64,000 nucleotides of DNA from Paenibacillus sp. 32352 (GTDB taxonomy: Bacteria; Bacillota; Bacilli; Paenibacillales; NBRC-103111): assembly GCF_002042965.1 (NCBI RefSeq), contig NZ_MZNT01000003.1, positions 434,001 to 498,000 of the forward strand, written 5' to 3'. The translations under genes and the position numbers were made by a program. Of the stretch, positions 26,095 through 35,659 are shown one piece after another (the stretch's first letter is position 1; every line of letters starts with the position of its first letter). The notes under the pieces are model-generated. The model had not been told where the DNA came from. It saw only the letters and a list, made by a program, of their open reading frames with translations, and did no database searches.

Positions 26095-27939
26095 TCATCT
26101 TACGGTAACTTTATAATGACGCAGCCAGGTATCCACCTGCGCGAGATAAGCGAACAGCTGCGGACCGGTCATCAGCTGGCCGAACCAGGGGAGATCGAAC
26201 TGGCTGGCGTCCCCTTCCGCCAATGCGCGGATTTTGGGCGCGTCAATGAATTGCAGGATCGGCGAGCCGGGATCATCCAGAATGTCGAGCACCCATCTTT
26301 GAACCGCCGCCAAATAGCTGGGATTATGAGTTTTGGGATACGGGCTTTTTTTACGTGTCAGGACGTCGTCCGGCAGCACGCCGCGGAGCGCTCTGCGAAG
26401 GATGCCCTTCTCCCTGTCCCCGGACGTCTTGATCTCCCATGGAATGTTCCAGACATATTCGACCAGCCGATGATCGCAGAAGGGAACGCGGACTTCGAGG
26501 CCGACGGCCATGCTCATCCGGTCTTTCCGGTCAAGCAGGGTCGGCATGAAGCGGGTAATGTTCAGATAGGACATTTCCCGCATCCGGTTCTGCTGCTGAT
26601 CCTCGCCCGCAAGCCTCGGCACCTCGGACAGCGCTTGGCGGTAGCGCTCCTGCACGTACTGCTCGGGCTTAACCCAATTGACCAGCTCGGGTGAAAGCAG
26701 GCTAACGCGTTCCCGGGTTGCCAGGGACCAGGGGAACGTATTGGCGTTTAAGGCTTCCGAACGATGAAACCAGGGATAGCCCCCGAATACTTCATCGGCG
26801 GCTTCGCCGGAAATGGCCACAGTCGCATCCTTTTTGATTTCACGGCAGAACAAGTACAAAGAACCGTCGACATCCGCCATTCCTGGCAGGTCACGGGCGA
26901 ACACGGCCGTCTTCAATGCTTCTACCAGCTCCGGCGTATCGAATTCGATATAGTGGTGCTCGGTGCCGAGAAATTCAGTCATTCTTTGTATCCATGGGGC
27001 ATCCGAATTAGGCTGAAATGCATTGGCTTTAAAATGCTTGTCGTTATCTACATAATCGATGGAATAAGTATGAATTGTGCCCATATTATGCTCACGGTAA
27101 TAATTGGCTGCGAACGTCGTCAATGCGCTGGAATCCAGACCCCCTGACAATAGGGTGCAGATGGGAACGTCCGATGCCAGCTGACGCTCTACCGAATCCT
27201 TGAGCAGCTCGTGTATCCGTTCGGCGGTGGTATCGACATCGTCTTCATGCGGCTTGCTTTCAAGCTTCCAATAGGCGCGGATTTGCATGCCGCTGCGGTC
27301 AACCGTCATGCAGTGTCCGGGCTTCAGCTCAAACATGTTGCAATAGACCCCGTGCCCGGGCGTACGCGCCGGTCCGACTGCGAAGATTTCGGCGAGTCCC
27401 TCGCCGCTGATTTGAGCGGAAAAGTCCGGATGTGATAAAATCGCTTTGGGTTCGGACCCAAACAGCAGGCGCCCGTTCGAATAGGAATAGAAAAGAGGCT
27501 TAACGCCCAGTCTGTCCCGTACCAGGTATAACGATTGCTCGAGCGAGTTCCATACGGCGAAGGCAAAGATGCCGTTTAACCGGTCCACGCATGCGCGTCC
27601 CCATTCGATATAGGAGACGAGAAGCACCTCGGTATCGCAGGTTGTATAAAATTTGTGGCCGCGCTGCTCCAGTTCCTTTTTGAGCTCGGGAGCATTGTAC
27701 AGCTCGCCGTTATAAACGATAGAGAACGTGTTGTCTCCGTATTTGCGGACCATGGGCTGTGCGCCGTTAGCCGGATCCATCACGCTCAAGCGGCGATGTC
27801 CTAGCGCGCAATGCTGTGTAATCCAAGTTCCGGAGGCGTCAGGCCCTCGATTCGTCATTGTATCCGTCAACTGCTCGAGAATAGACGGATACTGAGTCAA
27901 GTCTTTTTGCCAATCAATCCATCCCGTTATTCCGCACAT
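26095..27939 (-). CDS. asnO: Asparagine synthetase (glutamine-hydrolysing), AsnO-like
   Basis: 614 aa from the ATG at 27939. That start is chosen because class II glutaminases need Cys at position 2 (MCGITGW), and GGAGAGGG lies just upstream; the frame runs further. An N-terminal glutaminase domain (1-210) with RGPDASGTW and YNGELYN is followed by the synthetase domain, with the ATP pyrophosphatase loop LLSGGLDSSAL at about 260. It converts aspartate, glutamine and ATP to asparagine. Length equals B. subtilis AsnO (614 aa), a sporulation-linked paralogue; AsnB is longer. The minus orientation isolates it from its neighbours. Confidence 0.9.
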   Translation of the reverse strand: MCGITGWIDWQKDLTQYPSILEQLTDTMTNRGPDASGTWITQHCALGHRRLSVMDPANGAQPMVRKYGDNTFSIVYNGELYNAPELKKELEQRGHKFYTTCDTEVLLVSYIEWGRACVDRLNGIFAFAVWNSLEQSLYLVRDRLGVKPLFYSYSNGRLLFGSEPKAILSHPDFSAQISGEGLAEIFAVGPARTPGHGVYCNMFELKPGHCMTVDRSGMQIRAYWKLESKPHEDDVDTTAERIHELLKDSVERQLASDVPICTLLSGGLDSSALTTFAANYYREHNMGTIHTYSIDYVDNDKHFKANAFQPNSDAPWIQRMTEFLGTEHHYIEFDTPELVEALKTAVFARDLPGMADVDGSLYLFCREIKKDATVAISGEAADEVFGGYPWFHRSEALNANTFPWSLATRERVSLLSPELVNWVKPEQYVQERYRQALSEVPRLAGEDQQQNRMREMSYLNITRFMPTLLDRKDRMSMAVGLEVRVPFCDHRLVEYVWNIPWEIKTSGDREKGILRRALRGVLPDDVLTRKKSPYPKTHNPSYLAAVQRWVLDILDDPGSPILQFIDAPKIRALAEGDASQFDLPWFGQLMTGPQLFAYLAQVDTWLRHYKVTVR

Positions 27940-27975
27940 GGCCTTCATCCCTCTCCTGTTGTTTCTGTTCTGCAA

Positions 27976-28339
27976 AATGACAAGCTTTTCGACAGCGACA
28001 GCATGATGCTAAAGGTTATGCCAGGCAGAATCGTAAAATGTCTGTCCTTCCAAGAGGAAAAGATAGACAAAAACGAAAATACCGTTTACACTATGCGTTA
28101 GCGGTCCAAATTCAAGAATCGATGCAAGATGAATAGAACAAGTGCGATTATCCCACTCTAACCTTATGGAGGCACGAGGGGAAGAAGTTGTTATCAAGCG
28201 ACGCTTCTGTTTATCTTCTTGGCCAATACGGCCTTATGCGGTGCTAACGGATATCGGGCTAAAGGATGATTTAACTCAAAGTTGCCGGAAAGCTGTAAAG
28301 CCTACCGAACCGATCAAGAAGAAGAGGTGGTCATACGTT
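27976..28339. other. Intergenic stretch with no recognised feature
   Basis: About 360 bases between divergent asnO and the next plus-strand gene. An open frame from 28142 continues into that gene but has no ribosome site, and its composition is not gene-like. I recognised no riboswitch, tRNA or terminator. Confidence 0.5.
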
Positions 28340-28684
28340 ATGAAGAAGACGAAGTTATCCAAAGCACAAGTCCAATACAAAGAGGCCAAAGAGCACTTTG
28401 AGAAAGTGAACGAGGCTTTTCAAAATAAGCTGGCTACCGTTCAGCTGCTGGGTGTTGTCAACCAGGAGAAGGTAGAGGAGCTGATCGAGCAGACAGGTCT
28501 TCATACGGCTCTGAACGAGCTGGGAGCTGCCGAGAAAGCACTTCTCGCATGGTCTCATGAAGCGATTCAGAACGAAAAGGATTATTTGCAAAATAAGGAT
28601 GCCGTGGACAAGATGTATGCCTTTATCGATCAGGATCCAAACATTAAAGCCAAATTAATCCAAGCGGCTATGAAAATTTATTAA
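28340..28684 (+). CDS. Small helical hypothetical protein
   Basis: 114 aa from the ATG at 28340 (AGAGGTGG upstream, a weak site). Rich in Lys, Glu, Gln and Ala and apparently all-helical (QYKEAKEHFEKVNEAFQNKL near the start, then NELGAAEKALLAWSHEAI). No signal, membrane segment or cysteine. Not recognised; a cytosolic coiled or bundled protein is the most that can be said. It has its own terminator. Confidence 0.6.
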   Translation: MKKTKLSKAQVQYKEAKEHFEKVNEAFQNKLATVQLLGVVNQEKVEELIEQTGLHTALNELGAAEKALLAWSHEAIQNEKDYLQNKDAVDKMYAFIDQDPNIKAKLIQAAMKIY

Positions 28685-28695
28685 TACGTTAGCAC

Positions 28696-28731
28696 GTTTG
28701 ACAGCGGGAGGACGTTCCTTCCGCTGTTTTT
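28696..28731 (+). terminator. Terminator
   Basis: ACAGCGG and AGGA pair with TCCT and CCGCTGT, followed by TTTTTG. Confidence 0.85.
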
Positions 28732-28845
28732 GCTGTTGGATTCGCGCTGATTTTGCTTTCCGTCCCCGAATGGGGTACACTGACGTTCATAAGAAATTCC
28801 TTTTTATAGAGGCTTTGGTTTAGAAGTCGGTTAGGTGGTGTGCTT

Positions 28846-29760
28846 TTGTCCGGAAAATCGAAGGATAACGTGATTCTATTTCCTAAAACAGTTGAATTTT
28901 ATCAGTTTGAGCTAACCCGGATGCTGGAGACGGAGCGATATGGCGAAGCCATTGAGCTGCTGAGCTTTCTGCTCTCCTGTCAAAGTCCGGATGAGAGAGC
29001 GAGTGAGGAGTGGCGGGCCCTGCTGCAATGGCTGCAGACCATGTTTCCCGATGCCCTTGCCGCAATGCCGGATGGAGAGCAAGAGGACTATACCGAGCAG
29101 GATTTGCTTCGGGAGCATGTTGCCGCAAAGGCAAGAGAGGACAGAGGCTATACGGACAAATTGCTCGGGATGCTGAGTGAGTCCGGATCCATGGAGCATC
29201 AGCTGCTTGCTTTGGGACAATTGGCGCTTCTGGACGATCCGGGCATTAACGGGAGGCTGGTTGAATGGCTGGGTTCGGAGGAACGGCATCCCATGATTCA
29301 GTATAAAACATTGCAAACGCTAAAGCTTCGCGGAATGTCCGGCATGCTGCGGCTGCCTAAAAACGGGGAGACGCTTTTTGTCGAAATAGAGGATACACCG
29401 TCCGATTTCGATCAATTCCCGCCGCAGATCAACGAAATTTTGGAACGGATCCGGGAAAACAGCCAGACAGGCCATCCGGCCTTGGCTTATTTTGCCGAAG
29501 AGACCTGGAACGAATTTCTGGCTTTCGTATACGGAACCCCAATTTACAGGCAGATGCTTCTGATGGAAAGCGAGAACGTTGACGCCTGGGCCGCCGCATT
29601 TCATCTGGTCCTGCTGGAACGGGTTTTCGACAGCGGGGACCGGGAGGAAATATTCGAGCTGTATGGCATTACCAATGAGCTGATGTTCCAGTGGGAACAG
29701 GCATATCGCATCATGCAGCAATTTGCCGCGGCGACGTTTACGGCGAGACTTCATGATTGA
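28846..29760 (+). CDS. Hypothetical helical-repeat protein, YsoA-position
   Basis: 304 aa from the TTG at 28846, chosen because AGGTGG lies about 7 bases upstream; GTG at 28840 is the alternative. The protein is mostly alpha-helical, acidic, and seems built from TPR/HEAT-like helical pairs (ELTRMLETERYGEAIELLSF; then QLLALGQLALLDD and HPMIQYKTLQTLKLRG). It lies directly upstream of tig, where B. subtilis has ysoA, a TPR-type protein. I infer a counterpart by position and architecture, not by strong sequence match. Confidence 0.65.
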   Translation: MSGKSKDNVILFPKTVEFYQFELTRMLETERYGEAIELLSFLLSCQSPDERASEEWRALLQWLQTMFPDALAAMPDGEQEDYTEQDLLREHVAAKAREDRGYTDKLLGMLSESGSMEHQLLALGQLALLDDPGINGRLVEWLGSEERHPMIQYKTLQTLKLRGMSGMLRLPKNGETLFVEIEDTPSDFDQFPPQINEILERIRENSQTGHPALAYFAEETWNEFLAFVYGTPIYRQMLLMESENVDAWAAAFHLVLLERVFDSGDREEIFELYGITNELMFQWEQAYRIMQQFAAATFTARLHD

Positions 29761-29784
29761 ATATTTTTTTCGATGAACTGCAAC

Positions 29785-29812
29785 TTGAAAACATGAAGGT
29801 ATATGTTATAAT
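29785..29812 (+). promoter_or_regulatory. Sigma-A promoter of tig
   Basis: TTGAAA (29785-29790), 16-base spacer, TATAAT (29807-29812). Confidence 0.65.
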
Positions 29813-29909
29813 AGAATGGTTATATTGACGACCTTGGGACAAGCATAACACCCTTATTCGTCAGAACGTGAAAATTGTGATGGATAATTTTTGGAGGGGA
29901 AAGCATAAA

Positions 29910-31193
29910 ATGAAAGCAAGCTGGGAAAAAATAGAGAAGAACGTTGGAGTTCTTGATATTGAAGTGGACGCGGACAAAGTTGCCGACGCACTGGACAGAG
30001 CATTTAAGAAAGTAGTAACGAAAGTCAACGTTCCGGGTTTCCGCAAAGGGAAAGTGCCTCGTCAAATCTTCGAAGCTAAATTTGGCGTTGAAAGCTTGTA
30101 TCAAGATGCTTTGGATATCGTAGTTCCTGAAGCTTACGTTGAAGCGGTGAACGAGACAGGAATCACTCCTGTAGACCGTCCTGAAGTAGACGTTGAGCAA
30201 TTCGGCAAAGGCCAAGCTTTGAAATTCAAAGCTAAAGTTATCGTTAAGCCAGAAGTTGAGCTTGGCGAATATAAAGGTCTTGAGCTTGAAGCGCAAGATG
30301 CTGAGGTAACCGCAGAAGAAGTAAACGAAGAGCTGAATAAATTGCAGCAGCGTCATGCTGAGCTGGTTCCTGTTGAAGAAGGTCCTGCGCAAAACGGCGA
30401 TGTTGTATCCATTGACTTCGAAGGCTTCGTTGACGGCGTAGCATTCGAAGGCGGCAAAGCTGAGAAGTATTCTCTTGAGCTTGGCTCCGGCAGCTTCATT
30501 CCTGGTTTCGAAGAGCAAGTGGTAGGCTTGAACAAAGGTGAAGATAAGGACATTACCGTAACTTTCCCTGAAAACTACCATTCCGAAGAGCTGAAGGGGA
30601 AAGAAGCAGTCTTCAAAATTCACCTTCATGACATCAAACGTAAAAACTTGCCGGCTCTTGACGACGAGTTTGCAAAAGACGTCAGCGAATTCGAAACTTT
30701 GGAAGAGTTCAAGCAAGATCTTGAAAGCAAGCTGAAGCAGCGTAAAGAAAGCGAAATTCAATCTAAAAAAGAAGCGGATGTAGTTGAAAAAGCAGCTGCA
30801 AACGCAACAGTGGATATTCCGCCGGTAATGATCGAGAACGAGTGCGAGCAAATGCTCAAAGAGTTCGAGAACCGTCTGTCCAGCCAAGGCATGAACCTTG
30901 AATTGTACTACCAGTTCACAGGTCAAAACGACGACGTGCTGAAAGAACAAATGCGCGGTGACGCGGAAAAACGCGTTAAGAACAACCTTGTTTTGGAAGC
31001 TATTGCCAAGGCGGAGAACCTGGAAGCTTCCGAAGAAGAGCTTAACAACCAACTGCTGCAAATGTCCCAATTGTACCAACGCTCTGCAGATGAGCTTCGC
31101 GCGATTCTGGAAGCAAACGGTAACTTGGATAGCATGAAACACGATATCGTTATTTCTAAAACCGTTGGCTTCTTGGTTGCTAACAGCAAATAA
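29910..31193 (+). CDS. tig: Trigger factor, ribosome-associated chaperone
   Basis: 427 aa from the ATG at 29910, behind TTGGAGGGG; the frame extends upstream without a site. The ribosome-binding domain carries the signature GFRKGKVP at 43-50. An FKBP-type prolyl isomerase domain (about 150-240, GDVVSIDFEGFVDG) and the helical C-terminal chaperone arms (250-427) follow. It binds nascent chains at the ribosome exit. Codon use is strongly biased, as expected for a highly expressed gene. Usual neighbours clpX and lonA follow. Confidence 0.97.
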   Translation: MKASWEKIEKNVGVLDIEVDADKVADALDRAFKKVVTKVNVPGFRKGKVPRQIFEAKFGVESLYQDALDIVVPEAYVEAVNETGITPVDRPEVDVEQFGKGQALKFKAKVIVKPEVELGEYKGLELEAQDAEVTAEEVNEELNKLQQRHAELVPVEEGPAQNGDVVSIDFEGFVDGVAFEGGKAEKYSLELGSGSFIPGFEEQVVGLNKGEDKDITVTFPENYHSEELKGKEAVFKIHLHDIKRKNLPALDDEFAKDVSEFETLEEFKQDLESKLKQRKESEIQSKKEADVVEKAAANATVDIPPVMIENECEQMLKEFENRLSSQGMNLELYYQFTGQNDDVLKEQMRGDAEKRVKNNLVLEAIAKAENLEASEEELNNQLLQMSQLYQRSADELRAILEANGNLDSMKHDIVISKTVGFLVANSK

Positions 31194-31210
31194 TAAGCAT
31201 CACATAGGAG

Positions 31211-31246
31211 GTAAGGCACGTGTCCATATGCGTGCCTTTCTCTATA
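31211..31246 (+). terminator. Terminator of tig
   Basis: AAGGCACG (31212-31219) pairs with CGTGCCTT, followed by TCTCT. The roughly 190 bases after it, up to the palindromes at 31443, hold nothing I recognise. Confidence 0.7.
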
Positions 31247-31442
31247 GGCAAGGTTTCGCACCCTTGTCTTTAAGTTTAATACATATTGTAACAACGGTTT
31301 GTCCGTGGCATCCTGCGCTTTTGCGGCATAAGGAATCGGACACGCTTTGGCTCTTCCACATTCAACATACGACCAACGTTGTAATGCAAGTACATAGGAT
31401 ACACCTTGACTCTGCGATGATTTTCTGCGGCATGGAATGGCA

Positions 31443-31478
31443 ATGCTAAGCATAGGCTAGTTTTTTTATGCTGAGCAT
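31443..31478. promoter_or_regulatory. Paired palindromes upstream of clpP
   Basis: ATGCTAAGCAT (31443-31453) and ATGCTGAGCAT (31468-31478) are both perfect around a central base and lie 25 bases centre to centre, with a seven-T run between them. They end 33 bases before the -10 box of clpP. Candidate operator pair; no known regulator matched. Confidence 0.45.
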
Positions 31479-31507
31479 GCGGGAGATTCGCGAAATGTTA
31501 TTAAACG

Positions 31508-31516
31508 TGCTACAAT
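31508..31516 (+). promoter_or_regulatory. Extended -10 promoter of clpP
   Basis: TGCTACAAT: a TG-extended -10 box. No good -35 at normal spacing. The tandem heptad operator of CtsR is not seen. Confidence 0.45.
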
Positions 31517-31556
31517 GTATTTTGCAAGTCAATTTTTGAGCAAAGGGGTTGGAACA

Positions 31557-32150
31557 ATGGGTCTGATACCTATGGTTGTTGAGCAAGAAGGACGCGGGGA
31601 GCGCTCCTATGATATTTATTCCCGCCTATTGAAAGACCGCATTATCTTTATCGGCAGTGCCATTGACGATGATGTTGCCAACCTCGTTATTGCGCAGTTG
31701 CTGTTTTTGTCCGCGCAGGATGCCGAGAAAGACATTTCTCTGTACATCAATTCACCGGGCGGTTCGGTAACTGCCGGAATGGGTATATATGATACAATGC
31801 AGTTCATTAAACCCGATGTATCTACCATCTGTGTAGGTATGGCGGCAAGCATGGGCTCCTTGCTACTCACCGCAGGGGCAAAAGGCAAGCGTTTTGCGCT
31901 TCCGAACAGCGAAATTATGATTCATCAGCCGCTTGGCGGCGTAAGAGGCCAGGCATCGGATATTAAAATCCATGCGGACTGGATTATTAGAACCAAGCAA
32001 AAGCTGAATCAAATTTATGTAGAACGTACGGGGCAGCCGCTTGAGAAAATTGAGCGGGATACAGACCGTGACAATTTCATGAGCGCTGAAGAAGCCAAGG
32101 AATACGGGCTTGTTGATGCGGTTATCACTCGTAACGAATTGAATGGATAA
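31557..32150 (+). CDS. clpP: ATP-dependent Clp protease proteolytic subunit
   Basis: 197 aa from the ATG at 31557 (AAAGGGG upstream). Serine peptidase with the full triad: Ser98 in GMAASMGS, His123 in MIHQPLGG, and Asp172. Standard ClpP length and the N-terminal [20 protein letters not shown] pattern that docks the ATPase. Forms the 14-mer chamber served by ClpX, encoded 11 bases downstream. In B. subtilis clpP is elsewhere, so the clpP-clpX pair is a layout difference. Confidence 0.97.
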   Translation: MGLIPMVVEQEGRGERSYDIYSRLLKDRIIFIGSAIDDDVANLVIAQLLFLSAQDAEKDISLYINSPGGSVTAGMGIYDTMQFIKPDVSTICVGMAASMGSLLLTAGAKGKRFALPNSEIMIHQPLGGVRGQASDIKIHADWIIRTKQKLNQIYVERTGQPLEKIERDTDRDNFMSAEEAKEYGLVDAVITRNELNG

Positions 32151-32161
32151 GGAGTGATTGC

Positions 32162-33427
32162 ATGTTTAAATTTAATGATGAAAAAGGTCAGCTCAAATGT
32201 TCCTTTTGCGGAAAATCTCAGGAGCAAGTACGCAAATTAGTAGCTGGACCAGGCGTCTATATATGTGATGAATGTATCGAGCTTTGTACGGAAATCGTTG
32301 AGGAAGAGCTTGGACATGAGGAAGAGCTGGACCTTAAGGATGTACCGAAGCCAAAAGAAATCCGCGCTATCCTGGATCAATACGTTATTGGACAGGATCA
32401 GGCGAAAAAATCGCTTTCCGTTGCTGTGTACAACCACTACAAGCGGATCAATTCCCAGCAAAGCAAGCTGGAGGAAGTTGAGCTTCAAAAAAGTAACATC
32501 GTCCTGTTAGGTCCTACAGGCAGCGGTAAAACGCTACTTGCTCAGACTTTGGCCAAAATTTTGAACGTACCTTTCGCTATTGCCGATGCTACGTCTTTGA
32601 CGGAAGCCGGCTATGTAGGGGAAGACGTTGAAAATATTTTGCTTAAGCTGATCCAGGCGGCGGATTACGATGTTGAAAAAGCGGAACGCGGCATTATTTA
32701 TATCGACGAAATCGATAAAGTAGCACGTAAATCCGAGAATCCTTCCATCACACGTGATGTTTCCGGTGAGGGTGTGCAGCAGGCGCTGCTGAAAATTTTG
32801 GAGGGCACTGTTGCTTCCGTTCCTCCTCAAGGCGGCCGCAAGCATCCGCATCAGGAATTCATCCAGATCGATACGACGAACATTTTGTTCATCTGCGGCG
32901 GTGCATTTGATGGTCTGGAGCAGATCATCAAGCGCAGAATCGGTAAGAAAGTGATCGGCTTCGGTACCGACGGGCATAAAACGGATTTGAAGCCAGGAGA
33001 ATACCTGTCGATGGTGTTGCCTGAAGACTTGCTCAAATTCGGTTTGATTCCCGAGTTCGTGGGCCGTCTTCCAGTCATTTCTACTCTGGAGCCGCTTGAT
33101 GAAGCTGCGTTGGTACGGATCTTGACTGAACCTAAAAACGCGCTCGTGAAGCAGTATCAGAAGATGCTGGAGATGGATAACGTTTCTCTTGAATTCAACG
33201 ACGAAGCCCTCGAGGAAATCGCGCGCGAAGCCATTAAGCGCAATACCGGCGCCCGCGGCTTAAGAGCGATCATTGAGAGCATCATGCTGGATGTCATGTA
33301 TGAAGCTCCTTCCCGCACGGAGGTTTCCACTTGCGTTGTAACGAAAGAGTCGATCCAATCCAAGATCACTCCGGAAATTACAAGCAAGGACGAGAAATCC
33401 GTTAAGAAAAAAGAAGAGAGCGCATAA
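32162..33427 (+). CDS. clpX: ATP-dependent Clp protease ATP-binding subunit ClpX
   Basis: 421 aa. The N-terminal zinc-binding domain has Cys13, 16, 35 and 38 ([14 protein letters not shown]). The AAA+ module has Walker A GPTGSGKT at about 116-123 and Walker [11 protein letters not shown] near 177. The tripeptide IGF loop that docks ClpP is present in [10 protein letters not shown]. Unfolds tagged substrates and feeds them to ClpP. Starts 11 bases after clpP, with AAGGAGTG upstream. Confidence 0.97.
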   Translation: MFKFNDEKGQLKCSFCGKSQEQVRKLVAGPGVYICDECIELCTEIVEEELGHEEELDLKDVPKPKEIRAILDQYVIGQDQAKKSLSVAVYNHYKRINSQQSKLEEVELQKSNIVLLGPTGSGKTLLAQTLAKILNVPFAIADATSLTEAGYVGEDVENILLKLIQAADYDVEKAERGIIYIDEIDKVARKSENPSITRDVSGEGVQQALLKILEGTVASVPPQGGRKHPHQEFIQIDTTNILFICGGAFDGLEQIIKRRIGKKVIGFGTDGHKTDLKPGEYLSMVLPEDLLKFGLIPEFVGRLPVISTLEPLDEAALVRILTEPKNALVKQYQKMLEMDNVSLEFNDEALEEIAREAIKRNTGARGLRAIIESIMLDVMYEAPSRTEVSTCVVTKESIQSKITPEITSKDEKSVKKKEESA

Positions 33428-33455
33428 ATAACTAAACCATACGACCTCCAATCCG

Positions 33456-33484
33456 GGAAAAAGCCATTAATTGGCTTTTTCCTA
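33456..33484 (+). terminator. Terminator of clpP-clpX
   Basis: GGAAAAAGCCA pairs with TGGCTTTTTCC around TTAA; the T-run is inside the 3' arm. Some read-through into ispG is possible. Confidence 0.7.
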
Positions 33485-33523
33485 GAGCGGAGGATGTTTG
33501 GTATCATGGGAGAGATCGAATAC

Positions 33524-34636
33524 ATGTTTCACAGAACAGAGACTATCCCGGTTAGAGTTGGGGATTTAACGATCGGCGGCAGCAATGAAGTCATTATGCA
33601 GAGTATGTGCACAACCAAAACGGCCGACGTCAAATCGACCGTTGCAGAAATTCATCGATTGCAGGACGCAGGCTGCCAGCTGGTTCGTGTCACGGTCAAC
33701 AACAAGGAAGCTGCTGAAGCGATTAAGGATATCAAGCGTCAAATTCAAATCCCATTGGTAGCAGATATTCATTTCGACCATCGTTTGGCCCTTATGGCTA
33801 TCGAGAACGGAATCGATAAAGTTCGCATTAATCCGGGCAACATCGGACGCCGCGAAAAGGTTGAAGCTGTCGTTAAAGCCTGCAAAGAACGGGGAATTCC
33901 TATTCGGATCGGGGTTAATGCAGGTTCACTTGAAAACCATCTTCTGGAGAAGTACGGCTACCCGACACCGGAAGCTATGGTAGAAAGCGCATTGTACCAT
34001 ATCGGCATCCTCGAGGAGCTGGATTTCCACGATATCATCGTCTCTTTGAAAGCCTCCGACGTTCCGATGGCTATTGCTGCTTATACGCAAGCTGCCTCGG
34101 CGTTCAGATACCCTTTGCATTTGGGCATTACCGAAGCCGGGACCTTATTCTCCGGTACGGTGAAAAGCTCCGCCGGCATTGGTGCCCTGCTCAGCATGGG
34201 GATCGGCTCTACGCTTCGTATCTCGCTTAGCGCGGATCCGGTAGAAGAGATTAAGGTAGCCCGGGAGCTGCTCAAGACGTTCGGTCTGATCAGCAATGCG
34301 GCAACCCTGGTATCCTGCCCTACCTGCGGCCGTTTGGATATCGATTTGTTCTCTATTGCTAATGAGGCGGAGGATTACATCTCCAAGATTAAAGTGCCTA
34401 TCAAGGTTTCTGTCCTTGGCTGCGCCGTAAACGGACCTGGCGAGGCAAGGGAAGCCGACATCGGGATCGCCGGTGCAAGAGGTGAGGGGATGCTATTCCG
34501 TTACGGTGAAATGATCCGGAAAGTGCCCGAAGCCGAATTGCTTAGCGAGCTTAAGAAGGAAATTGACATTATTGTAGAGCATTACGAGCGGACTGGAGAA
34601 ATTCCGGGCAGAAACAAACATTCAGCACATGCTTAA
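33524..34636 (+). CDS. ispG: 4-hydroxy-3-methylbut-2-enyl diphosphate synthase (flavodoxin)
   Basis: 370 aa. Start taken at the ATG at 33524 ([19 protein letters not shown] matches the family's beginning); in-frame ATGs at 33494 and 33506 lie upstream. Penultimate step of the non-mevalonate isoprenoid pathway: reduction of methylerythritol cyclodiphosphate to HMBPP using a 4Fe-4S cluster. Cluster ligands appear in CPTCGR (about 266-269) and GCAVNGPGE (about 303). The TIM-barrel segment [12 protein letters not shown] and [11 protein letters not shown] are also typical. It sits alone between two terminators. Confidence 0.97.
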   Translation: MFHRTETIPVRVGDLTIGGSNEVIMQSMCTTKTADVKSTVAEIHRLQDAGCQLVRVTVNNKEAAEAIKDIKRQIQIPLVADIHFDHRLALMAIENGIDKVRINPGNIGRREKVEAVVKACKERGIPIRIGVNAGSLENHLLEKYGYPTPEAMVESALYHIGILEELDFHDIIVSLKASDVPMAIAAYTQAASAFRYPLHLGITEAGTLFSGTVKSSAGIGALLSMGIGSTLRISLSADPVEEIKVARELLKTFGLISNAATLVSCPTCGRLDIDLFSIANEAEDYISKIKVPIKVSVLGCAVNGPGEAREADIGIAGARGEGMLFRYGEMIRKVPEAELLSELKKEIDIIVEHYERTGEIPGRNKHSAHA

Positions 34637-34645
34637 TAACAAGAC

Positions 34646-34687
34646 AAAGCAATGTTTCTCTTCTCAGAGACATTGCTTTTTTAATTT
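34646..34687 (+). terminator. Terminator of ispG
   Basis: AAGCAATGTYTCT pairs with AGAGACATTGCTT, followed by six T. Confidence 0.9.
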
Positions 34688-34785
34688 TTACATGAATATC
34701 ATTTCATTGCGGGTTCCATGAATAGGTTTTCTTCTGGATACAAATAACAAGGAGAGTGCTTCTAACTATTCAGGAGGAAAGTTCT

Positions 34786-35553
34786 ATGAATCAAACAACG
34801 AAATGGGTTGTTATGTATTTTGTCGCTATTTGCCTGCTGCTTGGACCAACCGGTATGGTTCGGTCGGAGGGAGAAGGGGCCGGTCCGAAGAAAATAGCGA
34901 TTGTTATTGATGATCTTGGTAATGATATGCAGGGCACGAAGGAAATTATGGAACTGCCGGTACCTTTCACCGTTGCCGTTATGCCGTTCTTACCCACAAC
35001 CAAACGGGATGCGGAATGGGCTCATTCCCTCGGTCATGATGTGCTTGTACATATGCCCATGGAGCCGGTCAAAGGCAAGAAAAGCTGGCTCGGCCCAGGC
35101 GCCCTAACGACCGATTTATCCGATGAGGAGATCCGGCGCCGCGTCATAGCGGCTATTGAAGAGGTTCCTTACGCCATAGGCATTAATAACCATATGGGGT
35201 CTAAAGTGACGGCAGATAAAAGAATGATGCGCATTGTGCTGGAGGTGTGCAAGGAAAAGCATATGATCTATCTGGACAGTAAAACAACTCCCAAAAGTGT
35301 AGTCCCGATGGTGGCACAAGATCTGAATTTCCGCACGTTGGAAAACAACATTTTTATGGACGACATTTACACGCGCGAGCATATTGTAAAGCAAGCCCTG
35401 AAGGTTCTTAAGCATGTGGACGACCACGATACTACCGTTGTCATAGGTCATGTAGGGCCTCCAGGGAAGCATACCGCGGCCGTCTTGAAACAGACGATCC
35501 CGTCGATTCAGAAAAAAGCGCAGTTTGTTACGATTTCGAAGCTGGTCTCCTAG
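34786..35553 (+). CDS. Divergent polysaccharide deacetylase (YibQ family)
   Basis: 255 aa from the ATG at 34786 behind CAGGAGG. N-terminal signal peptide (VVMYFVAICLLLGPTGMV, cleavage around residue 27). The secreted domain has IAIVIDDLGND at about 38, DVLVHMPMEP near 85, and NNHMGSKVTADKRMM near 135, which define the divergent polysaccharide deacetylase (YibQ, DUF610) family. The first Asp pair and the HMGS histidine are the likely metal ligands. A cell-wall sugar deacetylase is the family expectation, but activity is not established for most members. It is convergent with a peptidoglycan amidase gene. Confidence 0.87.
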   Translation: MNQTTKWVVMYFVAICLLLGPTGMVRSEGEGAGPKKIAIVIDDLGNDMQGTKEIMELPVPFTVAVMPFLPTTKRDAEWAHSLGHDVLVHMPMEPVKGKKSWLGPGALTTDLSDEEIRRRVIAAIEEVPYAIGINNHMGSKVTADKRMMRIVLEVCKEKHMIYLDSKTTPKSVVPMVAQDLNFRTLENNIFMDDIYTREHIVKQALKVLKHVDDHDTTVVIGHVGPPGKHTAAVLKQTIPSIQKKAQFVTISKLVS

Positions 35554-35659
35554 GGGGGCCAGCTTTGTATGCCATACAGAGTTTTTCGACATGATGGAGC
35601 TCAAGCCTGGGGTCCCTTGCCAAGTATTGAATAGCTTGAAGTCAGAGACCGGGTTGTTT

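Noticed and set aside
28142-28339. N-terminal extension of the 28340 gene
   Set aside because: No ribosome site; the extension has low-complexity, non-protein-like composition and the downstream ATG makes a coherent helical protein.
29820-31142. Minus-strand open frame of 440 codons opposite tig
   Set aside because: Phe/Leu/Val-rich antisense of a highly expressed gene with strong codon bias; tig is certain.
31520-31556. CtsR operator upstream of clpP
   Set aside because: AGTCAA at 31527 resembles a half-site, but the required tandem heptad at correct spacing is absent.
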